A stretch of DNA of 52,911 bases from Acidobacteriota bacterium (GTDB lineage: Bacteria > Acidobacteriota > Blastocatellia > Pyrinomonadales > Pyrinomonadaceae), in the NCBI GenBank assembly GCA_019639235.1, contig JAHBSG010000028.1, positions 1 to 52,911 on the forward strand, in the 5' to 3' direction. Shown piece after piece: positions 8,010 to 15,809 of the stretch (position 1 is its first letter; every line of letters starts with the position of its first letter). The notes below the pieces were generated by a model. The model was not told the origin of the DNA, did no database searches, and saw nothing but the letters and a program-made list of their open reading frames with translations. A program made the translations under genes and the position numbers.

Positions 8010-8288
8010 ATGATCGCGACATCTGACCTTGTAGTACCAAAAGAGTTTCTCGCGAGTGCGGGAATGTCTGAAGACGAGATGCGTATCGATCTCGCTGTTC
8101 ATCTTTACGCGACCGGCCGCCTATCGATGGGCAAAGCACGGGAGCTTGCGGGTTTAGACGTTATTTCATTTCAAAAGGAAATGAAGAAACGAAATGTCTA
8201 TCACAGTTACGACGTAGAGGAGTTCAAAAAAGATCTCGAAACGCTCGAACGGATTCGTCCCAAGATGAACGATGATCGTAGTCAGTGA
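8010..8288 (+). CDS. UPF0175-family antitoxin
   Basis: A 92-residue protein with an N-terminal strand (VVPKEFLASAG) and then LAVHLYATGRLSMGKARELAGLDVISFQKEM, the helix-turn-helix signature of UPF0175. These proteins are encoded directly before DUF3368 PIN-like toxins and are taken as their antitoxins. Here the pair overlaps by 17 bases (8272-8288), as expected for co-translation. The antitoxin would bind the toxin with its C-terminal part and repress the shared promoter with the HTH. Confidence 0.85.
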   Translation: MIATSDLVVPKEFLASAGMSEDEMRIDLAVHLYATGRLSMGKARELAGLDVISFQKEMKKRNVYHSYDVEEFKKDLETLERIRPKMNDDRSQ

Positions 8289-8751
8289 TACATCCGCGAT
8301 CAGCAATCTGCTTATCATTGGTCGAATTGACTTGCTTCGGCAGTTGTATCGACGCGTCGTTATTCCGGAAACAGTTGCAGATGAATTACGCGTGATCGCG
8401 ACACATCGAACGGCACTTGAGAACCTCGATTGGATCGAAACCGTCAAACTTAGAGACAAAGCACTATACACATTACTTATTGAAACTCTCGACAAAGGCG
8501 AAGCCGAAGCTATCGGGCTTTCTGTTGAGCTTTCGGCTGACCTGCTTTTGATCGATGAGCGTGATGGCCGTGCGGCGGCGAGCAATTTGGGAATAGACAT
8601 CATCGGAATTGCCGGCGTTCTTGTCGAGGCGAAAAGAGTTGGACTTCTCCAACTCATTAAGCCGGAACTTGAAAAGCTAGCTACAGACGCGGGTTTTTGG
8701 ATAAGCCCGGGACTCGTTGCCGAGGTTCTCTCGTCCGTTGGCGAACAATGA
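8272..8751 (+). CDS. DUF3368 PIN-like toxin
   Basis: A 159-residue PIN-domain relative. The acidic residues expected at a metal site are visible: D6 in VVSDTSAIS, E in VIPETVADE, E in DKGEAEAIGL, and D in LLIDERDGRAAA. DUF3368 proteins are predicted RNases of type II toxin-antitoxin systems partnered with UPF0175, which is exactly the upstream neighbour. The start overlaps the antitoxin. It is full length with all acidic positions present, so probably active. The module is a likely insertion in the MurNAc locus, since it separates murQ from the symporter and NagZ. Confidence 0.85.
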   Translation: MIVVSDTSAISNLLIIGRIDLLRQLYRRVVIPETVADELRVIATHRTALENLDWIETVKLRDKALYTLLIETLDKGEAEAIGLSVELSADLLLIDERDGRAAASNLGIDIIGIAGVLVEAKRVGLLQLIKPELEKLATDAGFWISPGLVAEVLSSVGEQ

Positions 8752-9075
8752 ATGCAGCCCCTTGACCCTGTAAATGACCCAAAAGTTCTTAACGCCGCTC
8801 TCGAGCTTGCTACTGAATGGGGCGAGAATTTCCGCAAGCCGATCGCGGAGCGGATGCTTGCCCAATTTCCTGAGTTGAGCGAGGCCGAGATCGCTGAGAT
8901 CGAAGCCTTTGTACGGAAGGCGGAGTATCGTATCTACGAGATCGCGGAAATGGAAATGAGGGGCGAGATATCAGAATCTGATATTACCCGCCTCGCCGCC
9001 GAAGAGTTTCCCTGGCTCGAAGGCCAACACATCGGCAGGCTAAAGAATATCGGAATGTACTACGCACGGCGATAG
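8752..9075 (+). CDS. Small helical protein of unknown function
   Basis: A 107-residue, strongly acidic, mostly helical soluble protein that begins immediately after the DUF3368 stop (TGAATG) and ends 6 bases before the symporter start. I do not recognise a family. Its spacing suggests co-transcription with both neighbours. It could belong to the symporter-NagZ unit or be a third component of the toxin-antitoxin module. No catalytic motif or membrane segment is visible, and the last residues (IGMYYARR) are basic and aromatic. Confidence 0.65.
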   Translation: MQPLDPVNDPKVLNAALELATEWGENFRKPIAERMLAQFPELSEAEIAEIEAFVRKAEYRIYEIAEMEMRGEISESDITRLAAEEFPWLEGQHIGRLKNIGMYYARR

Positions 9076-9081
9076 AACCAA

Positions 9082-10572
9082 ATGCAGACACTCGACCTTG
9101 TCATCATCTTCGGCTATCTGATCGGCATCACCGCCTTTGGCATCTGGTATGCCGGCAAGCAGGAAACGACCGAGGATTACTTCGTCGGCGACCGCAACGT
9201 GCCGTGGTGGGCGATCGCAATGTCGATCGTAGCGACCGAGACCAGCACGATCACGTTCATCTCCGTGCCGGGCATCGCCTTTGCCAAGGGCGGCAACTTC
9301 CAGTTTCTCCAGCTCGTCTTCGGCTACATGCTCGGCCGCGTGGTCATCTCGCTCGTCTTCATCCCGCTTTATTTCAAGGGCGAGCTGCAAACGGTCTATC
9401 AGCTTCTCGGCGACCGCTTTGGCGGGAAGGTCAAGATGCTCGCCTCGGGCCTGTTCGTAATAATGCGCAACATCGCCGATGGCATCCGCCTGCTGCTTAC
9501 GGCCATCGTGCTCGCCGCGGTCTATACGGCATTTAATCCGCAGACCTCGCCGGAAGTGGTCATCATCGGCTCGATCCTGATCCTTGGCATCGTGATGATC
9601 GTCTTCACGTTTTACGGCGGGATGGAAGCGGTCATTTGGATCGAGGTCGTTCAGCTTGTTATTTACATCGGCGGGGCGATCGCCGCGGCGGTCGTGCTTG
9701 TGCAGAACATCGATGGTGGCATTAGCGGAGCCATCGCAGCCGGGCAGCAGTTCGATAAATTCAGCCTTTTCGACTTCACGCTCGACTTTACGAAGACCTA
9801 TACATTCTGGGGCGGAGTGATCGGCGGCTGTTTCCTTACGATGTCAACCCACGGCACGGACCAATTCCTGGTTCAGCGATACCTCTGCACCGATAAACCG
9901 CGAGCGGCGATCACCGCCTTGATGACCTCCGGCGCCGTCGTGCTCGGGCAGTTCATCGGCTTCCTTTTCATCGGCGTCCTGCTCTTCGCGTTCTATGCTC
10001 CGTACAACATGGAGGGTTACGCGACCGCGACCGGGGCATTTCCATTCACCGGCGGAGACAAGGTCTTTCCCGATTTCATTACGCAGAAGATGCCGACCGG
10101 ACTTTCGGGGCTGGTCGTCGCCGCTATATTCGCCGCGGCGCTTTCGTCCTCGCTCAATTCGATCGCCGCCACGGCGGTCAATGACATCTACAAACCCTAT
10201 GCGAAGGATAAGTCCGACCGGCATCTGATGAAGATCGCCGGCCTGCTGACCGTCATCGTCGGTATTGTGCAAATAGCCATCGCCATCAGCCTCCGCAACG
10301 CGAACAGCTCCGCTCTCGGTATGGCACTTTCCGTCGCTTCGCTGATCAATGGCCCGATCCTCGGCGTCTTTCTGGTCGGGGCGTTCTTGAAGGGAGCCCG
10401 CGAGGTGCACGCGCTTTTGGGAATGCTCGCGAGCATCGCCGTGATGTTATATGTATTACTTGGGACAAAGATCGCTTGGCCGTGGTACGCGCTCATCGGA
10501 AGTACCGTCACCGTCTCGGTCGCATTTATCGCAACTTTGATCATTAGAAAGAAAGATGAAATTCCTCACTAG
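9082..10572 (+). CDS. Sodium:solute symporter (SSS family), likely amino-sugar importer
   Basis: A 496-residue protein with about 13 membrane segments and SSS-family features: an N-terminal TM1, then KQETTEDYFVGDRNVPWW, MSIVATETSTITFISVPG in TM2, and ALSSSLNSIAATAVNDIY near the Na2 site in TM8. The family couples inward sodium to uptake of sugars, sialic acid, amino acids or vitamins. Its stop overlaps the NagZ start by 17 bases and the other locus genes act on MurNAc, so free MurNAc, GlcNAc or a disaccharide is the likely cargo. It would then replace the PTS transporter MurP and explain the need for the kinase at 4480. Substrate is inferred from context only. Confidence 0.88.
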   Translation: MQTLDLVIIFGYLIGITAFGIWYAGKQETTEDYFVGDRNVPWWAIAMSIVATETSTITFISVPGIAFAKGGNFQFLQLVFGYMLGRVVISLVFIPLYFKGELQTVYQLLGDRFGGKVKMLASGLFVIMRNIADGIRLLLTAIVLAAVYTAFNPQTSPEVVIIGSILILGIVMIVFTFYGGMEAVIWIEVVQLVIYIGGAIAAAVVLVQNIDGGISGAIAAGQQFDKFSLFDFTLDFTKTYTFWGGVIGGCFLTMSTHGTDQFLVQRYLCTDKPRAAITALMTSGAVVLGQFIGFLFIGVLLFAFYAPYNMEGYATATGAFPFTGGDKVFPDFITQKMPTGLSGLVVAAIFAAALSSSLNSIAATAVNDIYKPYAKDKSDRHLMKIAGLLTVIVGIVQIAIAISLRNANSSALGMALSVASLINGPILGVFLVGAFLKGAREVHALLGMLASIAVMLYVLLGTKIAWPWYALIGSTVTVSVAFIATLIIRKKDEIPH

Positions 10573-12382
10573 TTTTTGCCTGCTGCTTTCGTTCATTTTG
10601 GCCCCGGTGGCGCTTGCCGCGCCGCCGGACCAGGTCGCCGTTTCTCAGTTTGCACCCTCGAAGAGGGACTGGGACTGGGCCGATAAGACGCTCAAGAAAA
10701 TGACGGTCGATCAAAAGGTCGGCCAACTCATCCACGTCGGCATCAATGCCCGCTTTGCCCATCAGGAAAGCTCGTTCTTCAAAGAGCTTCGCAGGCACGT
10801 GACCGAGAACAAGATCGGCGGCGTTATCTTTTTTGGCGCTCCGATCTATGAGACGACCCACCTCGCCAACCGGATGCAGGAGGCGGCAAAGATCCCGCTG
10901 CTGATGTCGCTCGACGCTGAGACCGGCATCGGCATGCGCTTCTTTGACGCGACGAATTTCCCGTGGGCGATGGCCGTTGCCGCTACCGGCGAGCCCGAAT
11001 TTGCCCGGCGGATGGGAGCAATCACCGGCCGCGAGGCACGAGCTATCGGTATTCAGCACGTTTACGCACCGGTGCTCGACGTAAACAATAACGCCGATAA
11101 TCCGGTCATCAACGTCCGCAGCTTTGGCGAAGACCCCGAGGACGTCGCACGCTTCGGCGTCGCCTTTGCCCAGGGGCTGCAGAGCGAGCGGGTCATCGCG
11201 ACCGCCAAGCACTTCCCCGGCCACGGCGATACGAATGTTGATTCGCACCGGGGGCTTCCGATCATTGACCTCCCGAAGTCGCGGCTCGATTCGCTTGAGC
11301 TCGTGCCGTTTCGCCGTGCGGTCGAAGGCGGCATCGGATCGGTAATGATCGCCCACATCGCATTGCCGCAGATCGATGGCGAGGAGATCCGCCCGCTCAA
11401 GGAATATCAGGGCGGCGATGCCGAACCCGGTGCCGAGATCGTCAGCGAAAAGGCGACCATTCCGGCCACGCTATCGCAGAAAGTACAGACAGAGATACTA
11501 AGAAACGAGCTGGGCTTTAAGGGCCTGATCGTCTCGGACGCGATGTCGATGAGCGGCTTGACGCTCTATTTCACGCAGGAGGAAGCCGGCGTTCGGGCAT
11601 TCCTCGCCGGGACGGACATACTCGAAAAGCCCGAGGATGTCGATGCGATGATCCGCGGCCTGAAAGCCGCCGTCGCCAGCGGCCGAATCCCGATGGCTCG
11701 GCTCGATGAATCGGTCCGCCGCCAGCTTGCCTGGAAACACGCCGTCGGACTCGCCAAGCAAAAGATCACGCCGCTCGACCAGATCGACCGCATCGTCAGC
11801 GGGCCCGATTCGACAAAGCTGACCGACGAGATAGCACAGCGTGCTATCACTTTGGTCCGCCAGGAAGCCGGAGCATTGCCGGTCAACCGGGAGGAGAAGA
11901 TAGCGGTCCTAGGCGTCTCGAATGGTTTCGATGGCCCCTCGACCATGGGCCCCTTCGCCGGCACGCTCCGCTCGGCTGGCCTTCGGTTCGGGCAGGCATA
12001 TTTACAGGAAAACTCGCTTGCCGAGCAGGCCGCCGCGGCCCGCAAGACCGTTATGGAAGCGGATGTCGTGATTGTCGGGCTCTACGGCCGGGTTCGATCA
12101 GGGGCGAGGAACAGCGTCGGAATTCCGGAGAATGGTGCCGCCATTCTCAGCGAGGCACTCGCCGCCGGGAAGCAGGTCATCGGCGTTAGCTTCGGGAACC
12201 CGTATATTCTGTCATCGTTCCCCGAGATGAAAACGTACATCGTCGCTTACGGCGACATGGCGAGCCTGCAGAGAGCATCGGCACGCGGCCTGCTCGGCCA
12301 ACAGCAGTTCACCGGAAAACTACCGATATCGCTCCCGGGCCTTCACCCACGCGGCACCGGAATACAACAAGTGAAGAACTAA
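10556..12382 (+). CDS. nagZ: Beta-N-acetylglucosaminidase, GH3, two-domain NagZ type
   Basis: A 608-residue secreted enzyme. Residues 1-21 are a signal peptide. About 35-390 is the GH3 TIM barrel with the NagZ signature K218-H-F-P-G-H-G-D-T-N-V-D-S-H231, whose Asp-His dyad acts as general acid/base in this family, and the nucleophile D328 in SDAMSMSG. About 410-605 is a GH3_C-like alpha/beta domain, as in B. subtilis NagZ and unlike the single-domain cytoplasmic E. coli enzyme. Together these indicate an exported enzyme removing GlcNAc from GlcNAc-MurNAc fragments outside the cytoplasm. It overlaps the symporter by 17 bases and completes the wall-sugar degradation set with AmiE-NamZ. Confidence 0.93.
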   Translation: MKFLTSFCLLLSFILAPVALAAPPDQVAVSQFAPSKRDWDWADKTLKKMTVDQKVGQLIHVGINARFAHQESSFFKELRRHVTENKIGGVIFFGAPIYETTHLANRMQEAAKIPLLMSLDAETGIGMRFFDATNFPWAMAVAATGEPEFARRMGAITGREARAIGIQHVYAPVLDVNNNADNPVINVRSFGEDPEDVARFGVAFAQGLQSERVIATAKHFPGHGDTNVDSHRGLPIIDLPKSRLDSLELVPFRRAVEGGIGSVMIAHIALPQIDGEEIRPLKEYQGGDAEPGAEIVSEKATIPATLSQKVQTEILRNELGFKGLIVSDAMSMSGLTLYFTQEEAGVRAFLAGTDILEKPEDVDAMIRGLKAAVASGRIPMARLDESVRRQLAWKHAVGLAKQKITPLDQIDRIVSGPDSTKLTDEIAQRAITLVRQEAGALPVNREEKIAVLGVSNGFDGPSTMGPFAGTLRSAGLRFGQAYLQENSLAEQAAAARKTVMEADVVIVGLYGRVRSGARNSVGIPENGAAILSEALAAGKQVIGVSFGNPYILSSFPEMKTYIVAYGDMASLQRASARGLLGQQQFTGKLPISLPGLHPRGTGIQQVKN

Positions 12383-12529
12383 CCGCCGAGACGCAAAGAC
12401 GCAGAGGAATTCAAACGGGATGGATAGGATACACAGGATGTTAAATCGGTCATCGCGACGTATCTTCGATCCTGATCATCCTGTGCATCTTGTTAGATCT
12501 CGCTCTGCGTCTCAGCGTCTTTGCGGTTT
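12380..12529. repeat. Nested palindromic repeat between nagZ and lysA
   Basis: The outer arms are AACCGCCGAGACGCAAAGAC from 12381 and its near complement ending CAGCGTCTTTGCGG at about 12526. Inner arms are GGATACACAGGATG (about 12426-12439) and CATCCTGTGCATC (about 12477-12489). The stretch fills the whole nagZ-lysA gap. It supplies an upstream in-frame TTG for lysA that is probably not used. Confidence 0.75.
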
Positions 12530-12537
12530 CGCAACAA

Positions 12538-14010
12538 ATGACATCAACCTGGCAAATTGAAACTTTCCTAACTATCCGCAATGGCCGGCTGCATATTGAT
12601 GGCCATGATGCCGTTGACTTGGCGCGTGAATATGGCACGCCGCTCTTTGTTTATAGCGAGTCGCGGATCCGGCACAATATCGCCCGCCTAAAGCAGGTTG
12701 GTGACAACGTCGGCTGCGGGTTCAAGCTTTGCTATGCGGCGAAGGCGATGTCCACGCTCGGCGTGCTTCGTGCGGTGCGGGACGCGGGCTGCGACCTCGA
12801 GGTCAATTCGGGCGGCGAGCTTTGGAAAGCTTTGAAGGCCGGCTTCCGCGGCGACCAACTGAACTTCAACGGCCTTAGCAAAGAGGCCTGGGAGATCGAA
12901 CTCGCGATCGAAAATGGCGTCTATGCGATCCAGGTCGATTCGCTCTACGAGCTTTCGCTGATCGAAGAAACGGCCAAGCGGCTCGGAAAAAAAGCGAACG
13001 TCAGCCTTCGGCTTGTGCCGGGCATCGAATCGAATACGCATTCCGGCCTGCAAACGGCGATGCTCACCTCGAAATTCGGAATGATGCCCGACGAAGCCTT
13101 CGGAGCCTTCGCGAAGTATAAAGATTCCGAACACCTCAACCTGAGCGGCATCCATCTCCACGTCGGTTCGCAAAACCCCTCGCCCGCGGTCTATACACAA
13201 GCGTTCGACGAGATGTTCGGTGCATTGCTCCGCATTTATCGCGAGACCGGCATTCGCCTGCAGCACATAAATCTCGGAGGCGGTTTTCCGGTAAATTATC
13301 TCCGCGACGGTTCGCAGGCCGACGACTTCCCTGCCGAACAACGCGAGATGTTTGCCGCCGATTTCGAGCCCGCCGAGGCGATGAAATTCGCATGGGCCGA
13401 GGTGCGCAAAAAGGCCGAAGCCGAGGACGTCGTTGATCTGCTCGAGGGCATTACGCTTCTCCTCGAACCCGGCCGATCAATTATCGCCGACGCCGCCATC
13501 TGCCTCACAACAGTGCGGAATCACAAGCAACGGCCCGTATCGAACGGACAACGGACAACGGACAATGGACAATCCGAAGAATTGTCCACTGTCCACTATC
13601 CACTATCCACTGCTACGTCCTCCACTGACCGCTGGCTCCTCACAGACGCCGGCTTCAACATCCTGCTCTCGATGGAGACCTACAAATGGTACTACCATCT
13701 GATATCAGCCGAGCGTGCCGGTGAGCCGCACGAAACGCCCTACAAACTTGCCGGCCCGCTCTGCGATGGCGGCGATGTCTATTTTGATATAGAGGGAGAA
13801 GGAAGACTGCCGGACCACCGGCTCCTGCCTGACAATGTTGAGCCCGGCGAGCTGCTCGCCCTGCTCAATTGCGGTGCCTATTCGCTCGCCCAGGCCTCGC
13901 AATACAACGGCCGCTTTCTGCCGCCAGTTGTCCTGACAAAGGCCGACGGCACCGCCGAACTCATCCGCCGCCGCGACACCTTCGAAGACCTGATCGCCAG
14001 CGACCTTTAG
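12538..14010 (+). CDS. lysA: Diaminopimelate decarboxylase
   Basis: The PLP enzyme that converts meso-diaminopimelate to lysine, the last step of the DAP pathway. Other genes of the pathway sit at 44-53 kb. Visible features are the PLP lysine K69 in CYAAKAMSTLG, SGGELWKAL, IHLHVGSQ, the phosphate-binding INLGGGFPVNY, EPGRSII and the C-terminal GPLCDGGDVYFD with the active-site cysteine of the partner subunit. The frame is open from a TTG at 12490, but those first 16 codons are repeat sequence, so I use the ATG at 12538 (490 residues). Between LTTVRNHKQRP and RWLLTDAGFN a Gly/Gln/Thr/Ser-rich stretch of about 25 residues is encoded by a palindromic repeat. It should loop out of the beta-barrel domain. 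Confidence 0.94.
   Translation: MTSTWQIETFLTIRNGRLHIDGHDAVDLAREYGTPLFVYSESRIRHNIARLKQVGDNVGCGFKLCYAAKAMSTLGVLRAVRDAGCDLEVNSGGELWKALKAGFRGDQLNFNGLSKEAWEIELAIENGVYAIQVDSLYELSLIEETAKRLGKKANVSLRLVPGIESNTHSGLQTAMLTSKFGMMPDEAFGAFAKYKDSEHLNLSGIHLHVGSQNPSPAVYTQAFDEMFGALLRIYRETGIRLQHINLGGGFPVNYLRDGSQADDFPAEQREMFAADFEPAEAMKFAWAEVRKKAEAEDVVDLLEGITLLLEPGRSIIADAAICLTTVRNHKQRPVSNGQRTTDNGQSEELSTVHYPLSTATSSTDRWLLTDAGFNILLSMETYKWYYHLISAERAGEPHETPYKLAGPLCDGGDVYFDIEGEGRLPDHRLLPDNVEPGELLALLNCGAYSLAQASQYNGRFLPPVVLTKADGTAELIRRRDTFEDLIASDL
13540..13613. repeat. In-frame palindromic element inside lysA
   Basis: Units of GGACAAC/GGACAAT (13546-13573) face units of CCACTGT/CCACTAT (13585-13611). The central hairpin pairs GGACAATGGACAAT with ATTGTCCACTGTCC around CCGAAG. 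It is translated without stop or frame change as a low-complexity insert near residues 335-360 of LysA. Confidence 0.8.
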
Positions 14011-14450
14011 CCATTGCAGTAGTTTTCTGCACCGTCTTTCGCGATCTTTCGGGCGATGACGGCGAAGAAGATCGGCTCTTTCGGGACGCGGTTCGGGTCT
14101 TCATTTGCGAGTTCGTAAAGCGGCGGTGTGATCTTGACCGCGACATCGAGCGGGAGCACGTCCGAAGAAGCGAGAACCGAACAAAGACGCGACTTTATTT
14201 CATCATCCTGCAGTAAACGTATCGCCCGGCGTTCGTGTTGCACGAGGTCGTAGCTCTGGCGATATTTTCGCCGCCCGATCCGTAACATCGACCCGGCAAA
14301 TTCTTTAACGATGACCCCAAGGCAACCGCCCTGCTTGCCTTCGTCAGCACGTATTTCCTCGAAAGGCTTGTTGAGCGATTCAAGGTAGTGAACATATTCG
14401 AAAACCTGCTTTCGAAAGTTATCCAGGTCGCTCAACTCTTGTTTGGACAT
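14007..14450 (-). CDS. Hypothetical protein
   Basis: A 147-residue soluble protein I do not recognise. It is rich in charged residues and mostly helical by eye. KQGGCLGVIVKEF and EPIFFAVIARKIAKDGAENYCNG are the only distinctive segments, with three cysteines in all. It converges on lysA, overlapping it by four bases (14007-14010), and stands alone on its strand, followed upstream by the dioxygenase at 14530. Length, start codon and codon use look like a real gene. Confidence 0.6.
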   Translation of the reverse strand: MSKQELSDLDNFRKQVFEYVHYLESLNKPFEEIRADEGKQGGCLGVIVKEFAGSMLRIGRRKYRQSYDLVQHERRAIRLLQDDEIKSRLCSVLASSDVLPLDVAVKITPPLYELANEDPNRVPKEPIFFAVIARKIAKDGAENYCNG

Positions 14451-14529
14451 ATGGAAGCACCTCTCTCATCGTGGAAACATCTTCGTGTGCTAGATTACGC
14501 TCGGCAAAGGTAAAAAGTTCTGTCCCAAT

Positions 14530-15201
14530 CTAGGCGATAGAGAGCCGAACCCCAGCGTCGATATCAAACGACGGTGCATATTCGATATGCAGAACGCGCC
14601 GCGGCCGGTCGCTTGTGCATTTTGAAGAAGCGTGGACGATCAACGGGCTCATCGCAATGACCCCGCCTCTTCCTAGCGTGCAGGTAACCTGCGGTCCGTC
14701 GGTTACGGCCCTATCGATCTCCTTGTCTGATAATCGCTCTTTGTCCGAACCGGGGATGAGACGTAGCGGGCCATTGTCCGGTCCCGAATCATCGATGTGA
14801 ATACGAAGGGCAACTATCTCGCGAAGCACTCGTGCCGGAGCCTGGCAAAATGTAATTCCGTCTTTTATAGTCGCAATTCCCCAGTCATTGGAACTCGGCG
14901 GCCGGACCACGGGAAGTGTAGTGTCCTGGTGCCATGCGACAAGCCAATTTGCCTTGCCCGCTTTGTTAAAGAGCGTCGCCTTGAAGGGTATCAAGCGCTT
15001 GCCGGTAATATTCTCGACAAGCGCGGTCAACCGCCGGTCACGAGCCAAAATGCGAACCGCGGGGTCAGCCATAAGGTGGCGATAGCCCGGCCGCTCCGGC
15101 TCTCCAATCAGCACCCCAAGCCGCTTGAACAGCGAATCCATTTCGGCGGCCTCGAAGACCTTCTCCGAAATGAGATAGCCGTTTTCCAGAAAGTGACTCA
15201 C
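14530..15201 (-). CDS. Phytanoyl-CoA dioxygenase (PhyH) family protein
   Basis: A 223-residue Fe(II)/2-oxoglutarate oxygenase of the PhyH type. The iron facial triad is visible as H91-Q-D93 (WHQDTT) and H190 (LIVHASSK), and R201/R202 is in position for the 2-oxoglutarate carboxylate. GPLRLIPGSDK and HIEYAP are typical of the family. Members hydroxylate diverse small molecules, so the substrate cannot be named. Its stop lies four bases upstream (in plus coordinates) of the toxin stop at 15205, so mazEF-like genes and this gene are in one direction with a 3-base gap and probably co-transcribed. Confidence 0.85.
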   Translation of the reverse strand: MSHFLENGYLISEKVFEAAEMDSLFKRLGVLIGEPERPGYRHLMADPAVRILARDRRLTALVENITGKRLIPFKATLFNKAGKANWLVAWHQDTTLPVVRPPSSNDWGIATIKDGITFCQAPARVLREIVALRIHIDDSGPDNGPLRLIPGSDKERLSDKEIDRAVTDGPQVTCTLGRGGVIAMSPLIVHASSKCTSDRPRRVLHIEYAPSFDIDAGVRLSIA

Positions 15202-15204
15202 GAC

Positions 15205-15540
15205 CTACCTGATTATCTCGTTGAGTGCATCAACGACCTCGTCGACTTCCTTTTCGGTTGCGGTTCCAAGCTTTCTTCCAAGCCTATTTGTTGAGAGAAC
15301 TCGGATCTGACCGGGCTTTGCCCAGGACCGTTTTGGTAGCTTTGCGGTTACGATCTCGAGAGCGAGCGGAAAGCCAACCCGCGGTTGCTGGCTCGTAAGC
15401 GGGATCGCGATCACCGTACCCGACTTGGCATTGAAGATGTCCACGCTGATGATCAGGACCGGCCGCCGCCCGGCCTGTTCATGGCCTTCCGTCGGGTCTA
15501 GTTGAGCCCAAACGATGTCGCCTCTTAGTACGGATCCCAT
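15205..15540 (-). CDS. MazF/PemK-type endoribonuclease toxin
   Basis: A 111-residue protein with the MazF layout: VLRGDIVWAQLDPTEGHEQAGRRPVLIIS, then VIAIPLTSQ, then GQIRVLSTNRLG. The R-G-D-I-W and RRPVLI segments frame the RNA-binding cleft, and the family arginine and threonine are present (RRPVLI, PLTSQ). MazF toxins are sequence-specific mRNA interferases. The start overlaps the antitoxin by 16 bases, which supports co-translation. It looks intact. Confidence 0.9.
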   Translation of the reverse strand: MGSVLRGDIVWAQLDPTEGHEQAGRRPVLIISVDIFNAKSGTVIAIPLTSQQPRVGFPLALEIVTAKLPKRSWAKPGQIRVLSTNRLGRKLGTATEKEVDEVVDALNEIIR

Positions 15541-15767
15541 TTTGCCGCGTCGTCGCCAAAACCCAGTTCAGCCATTGCCTGCTCCTCGGCGGGATCGATC
15601 TTCGCAAGCTCGCGGGCGAGCCTGGTCCGGTCAAACCTTTCGAGCTTTTCTTCGACCGCAACTTGGATCGCCCTTGAGCGGCTTGTGAAGATCTCATCCT
15701 TTACAAGCCTATCAAGCCGCTGGAGTATTGCTGCGTCGATCGAAACTGTGACTTTCTCAGTGCTCAT
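15525..15767 (-). CDS. Ribbon-helix-helix antitoxin partner of the MazF-like toxin
   Basis: An 80-residue protein. The first 45 residues form a ribbon-helix-helix DNA-binding domain (KVTVSIDAAILQRLDRLVKDEIFTSRSRAIQVAVEEKL). The acidic C-terminal tail (LAKIDPAEEQAMAELGF) is of the kind that wraps the toxin. It lies directly upstream of, and overlaps, the MazF-like gene. A tract with the small dyad ATGACCTGCGGTCAT (15780-15794) sits just before it and may be the operator used for autorepression. Confidence 0.87.
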   Translation of the reverse strand: MSTEKVTVSIDAAILQRLDRLVKDEIFTSRSRAIQVAVEEKLERFDRTRLARELAKIDPAEEQAMAELGFGDDAAKWDPY

Positions 15768-15809
15768 CTGGCCCTCCGGTATGACCTGCGGTCATACTCC
15801 TAAAGGTTC

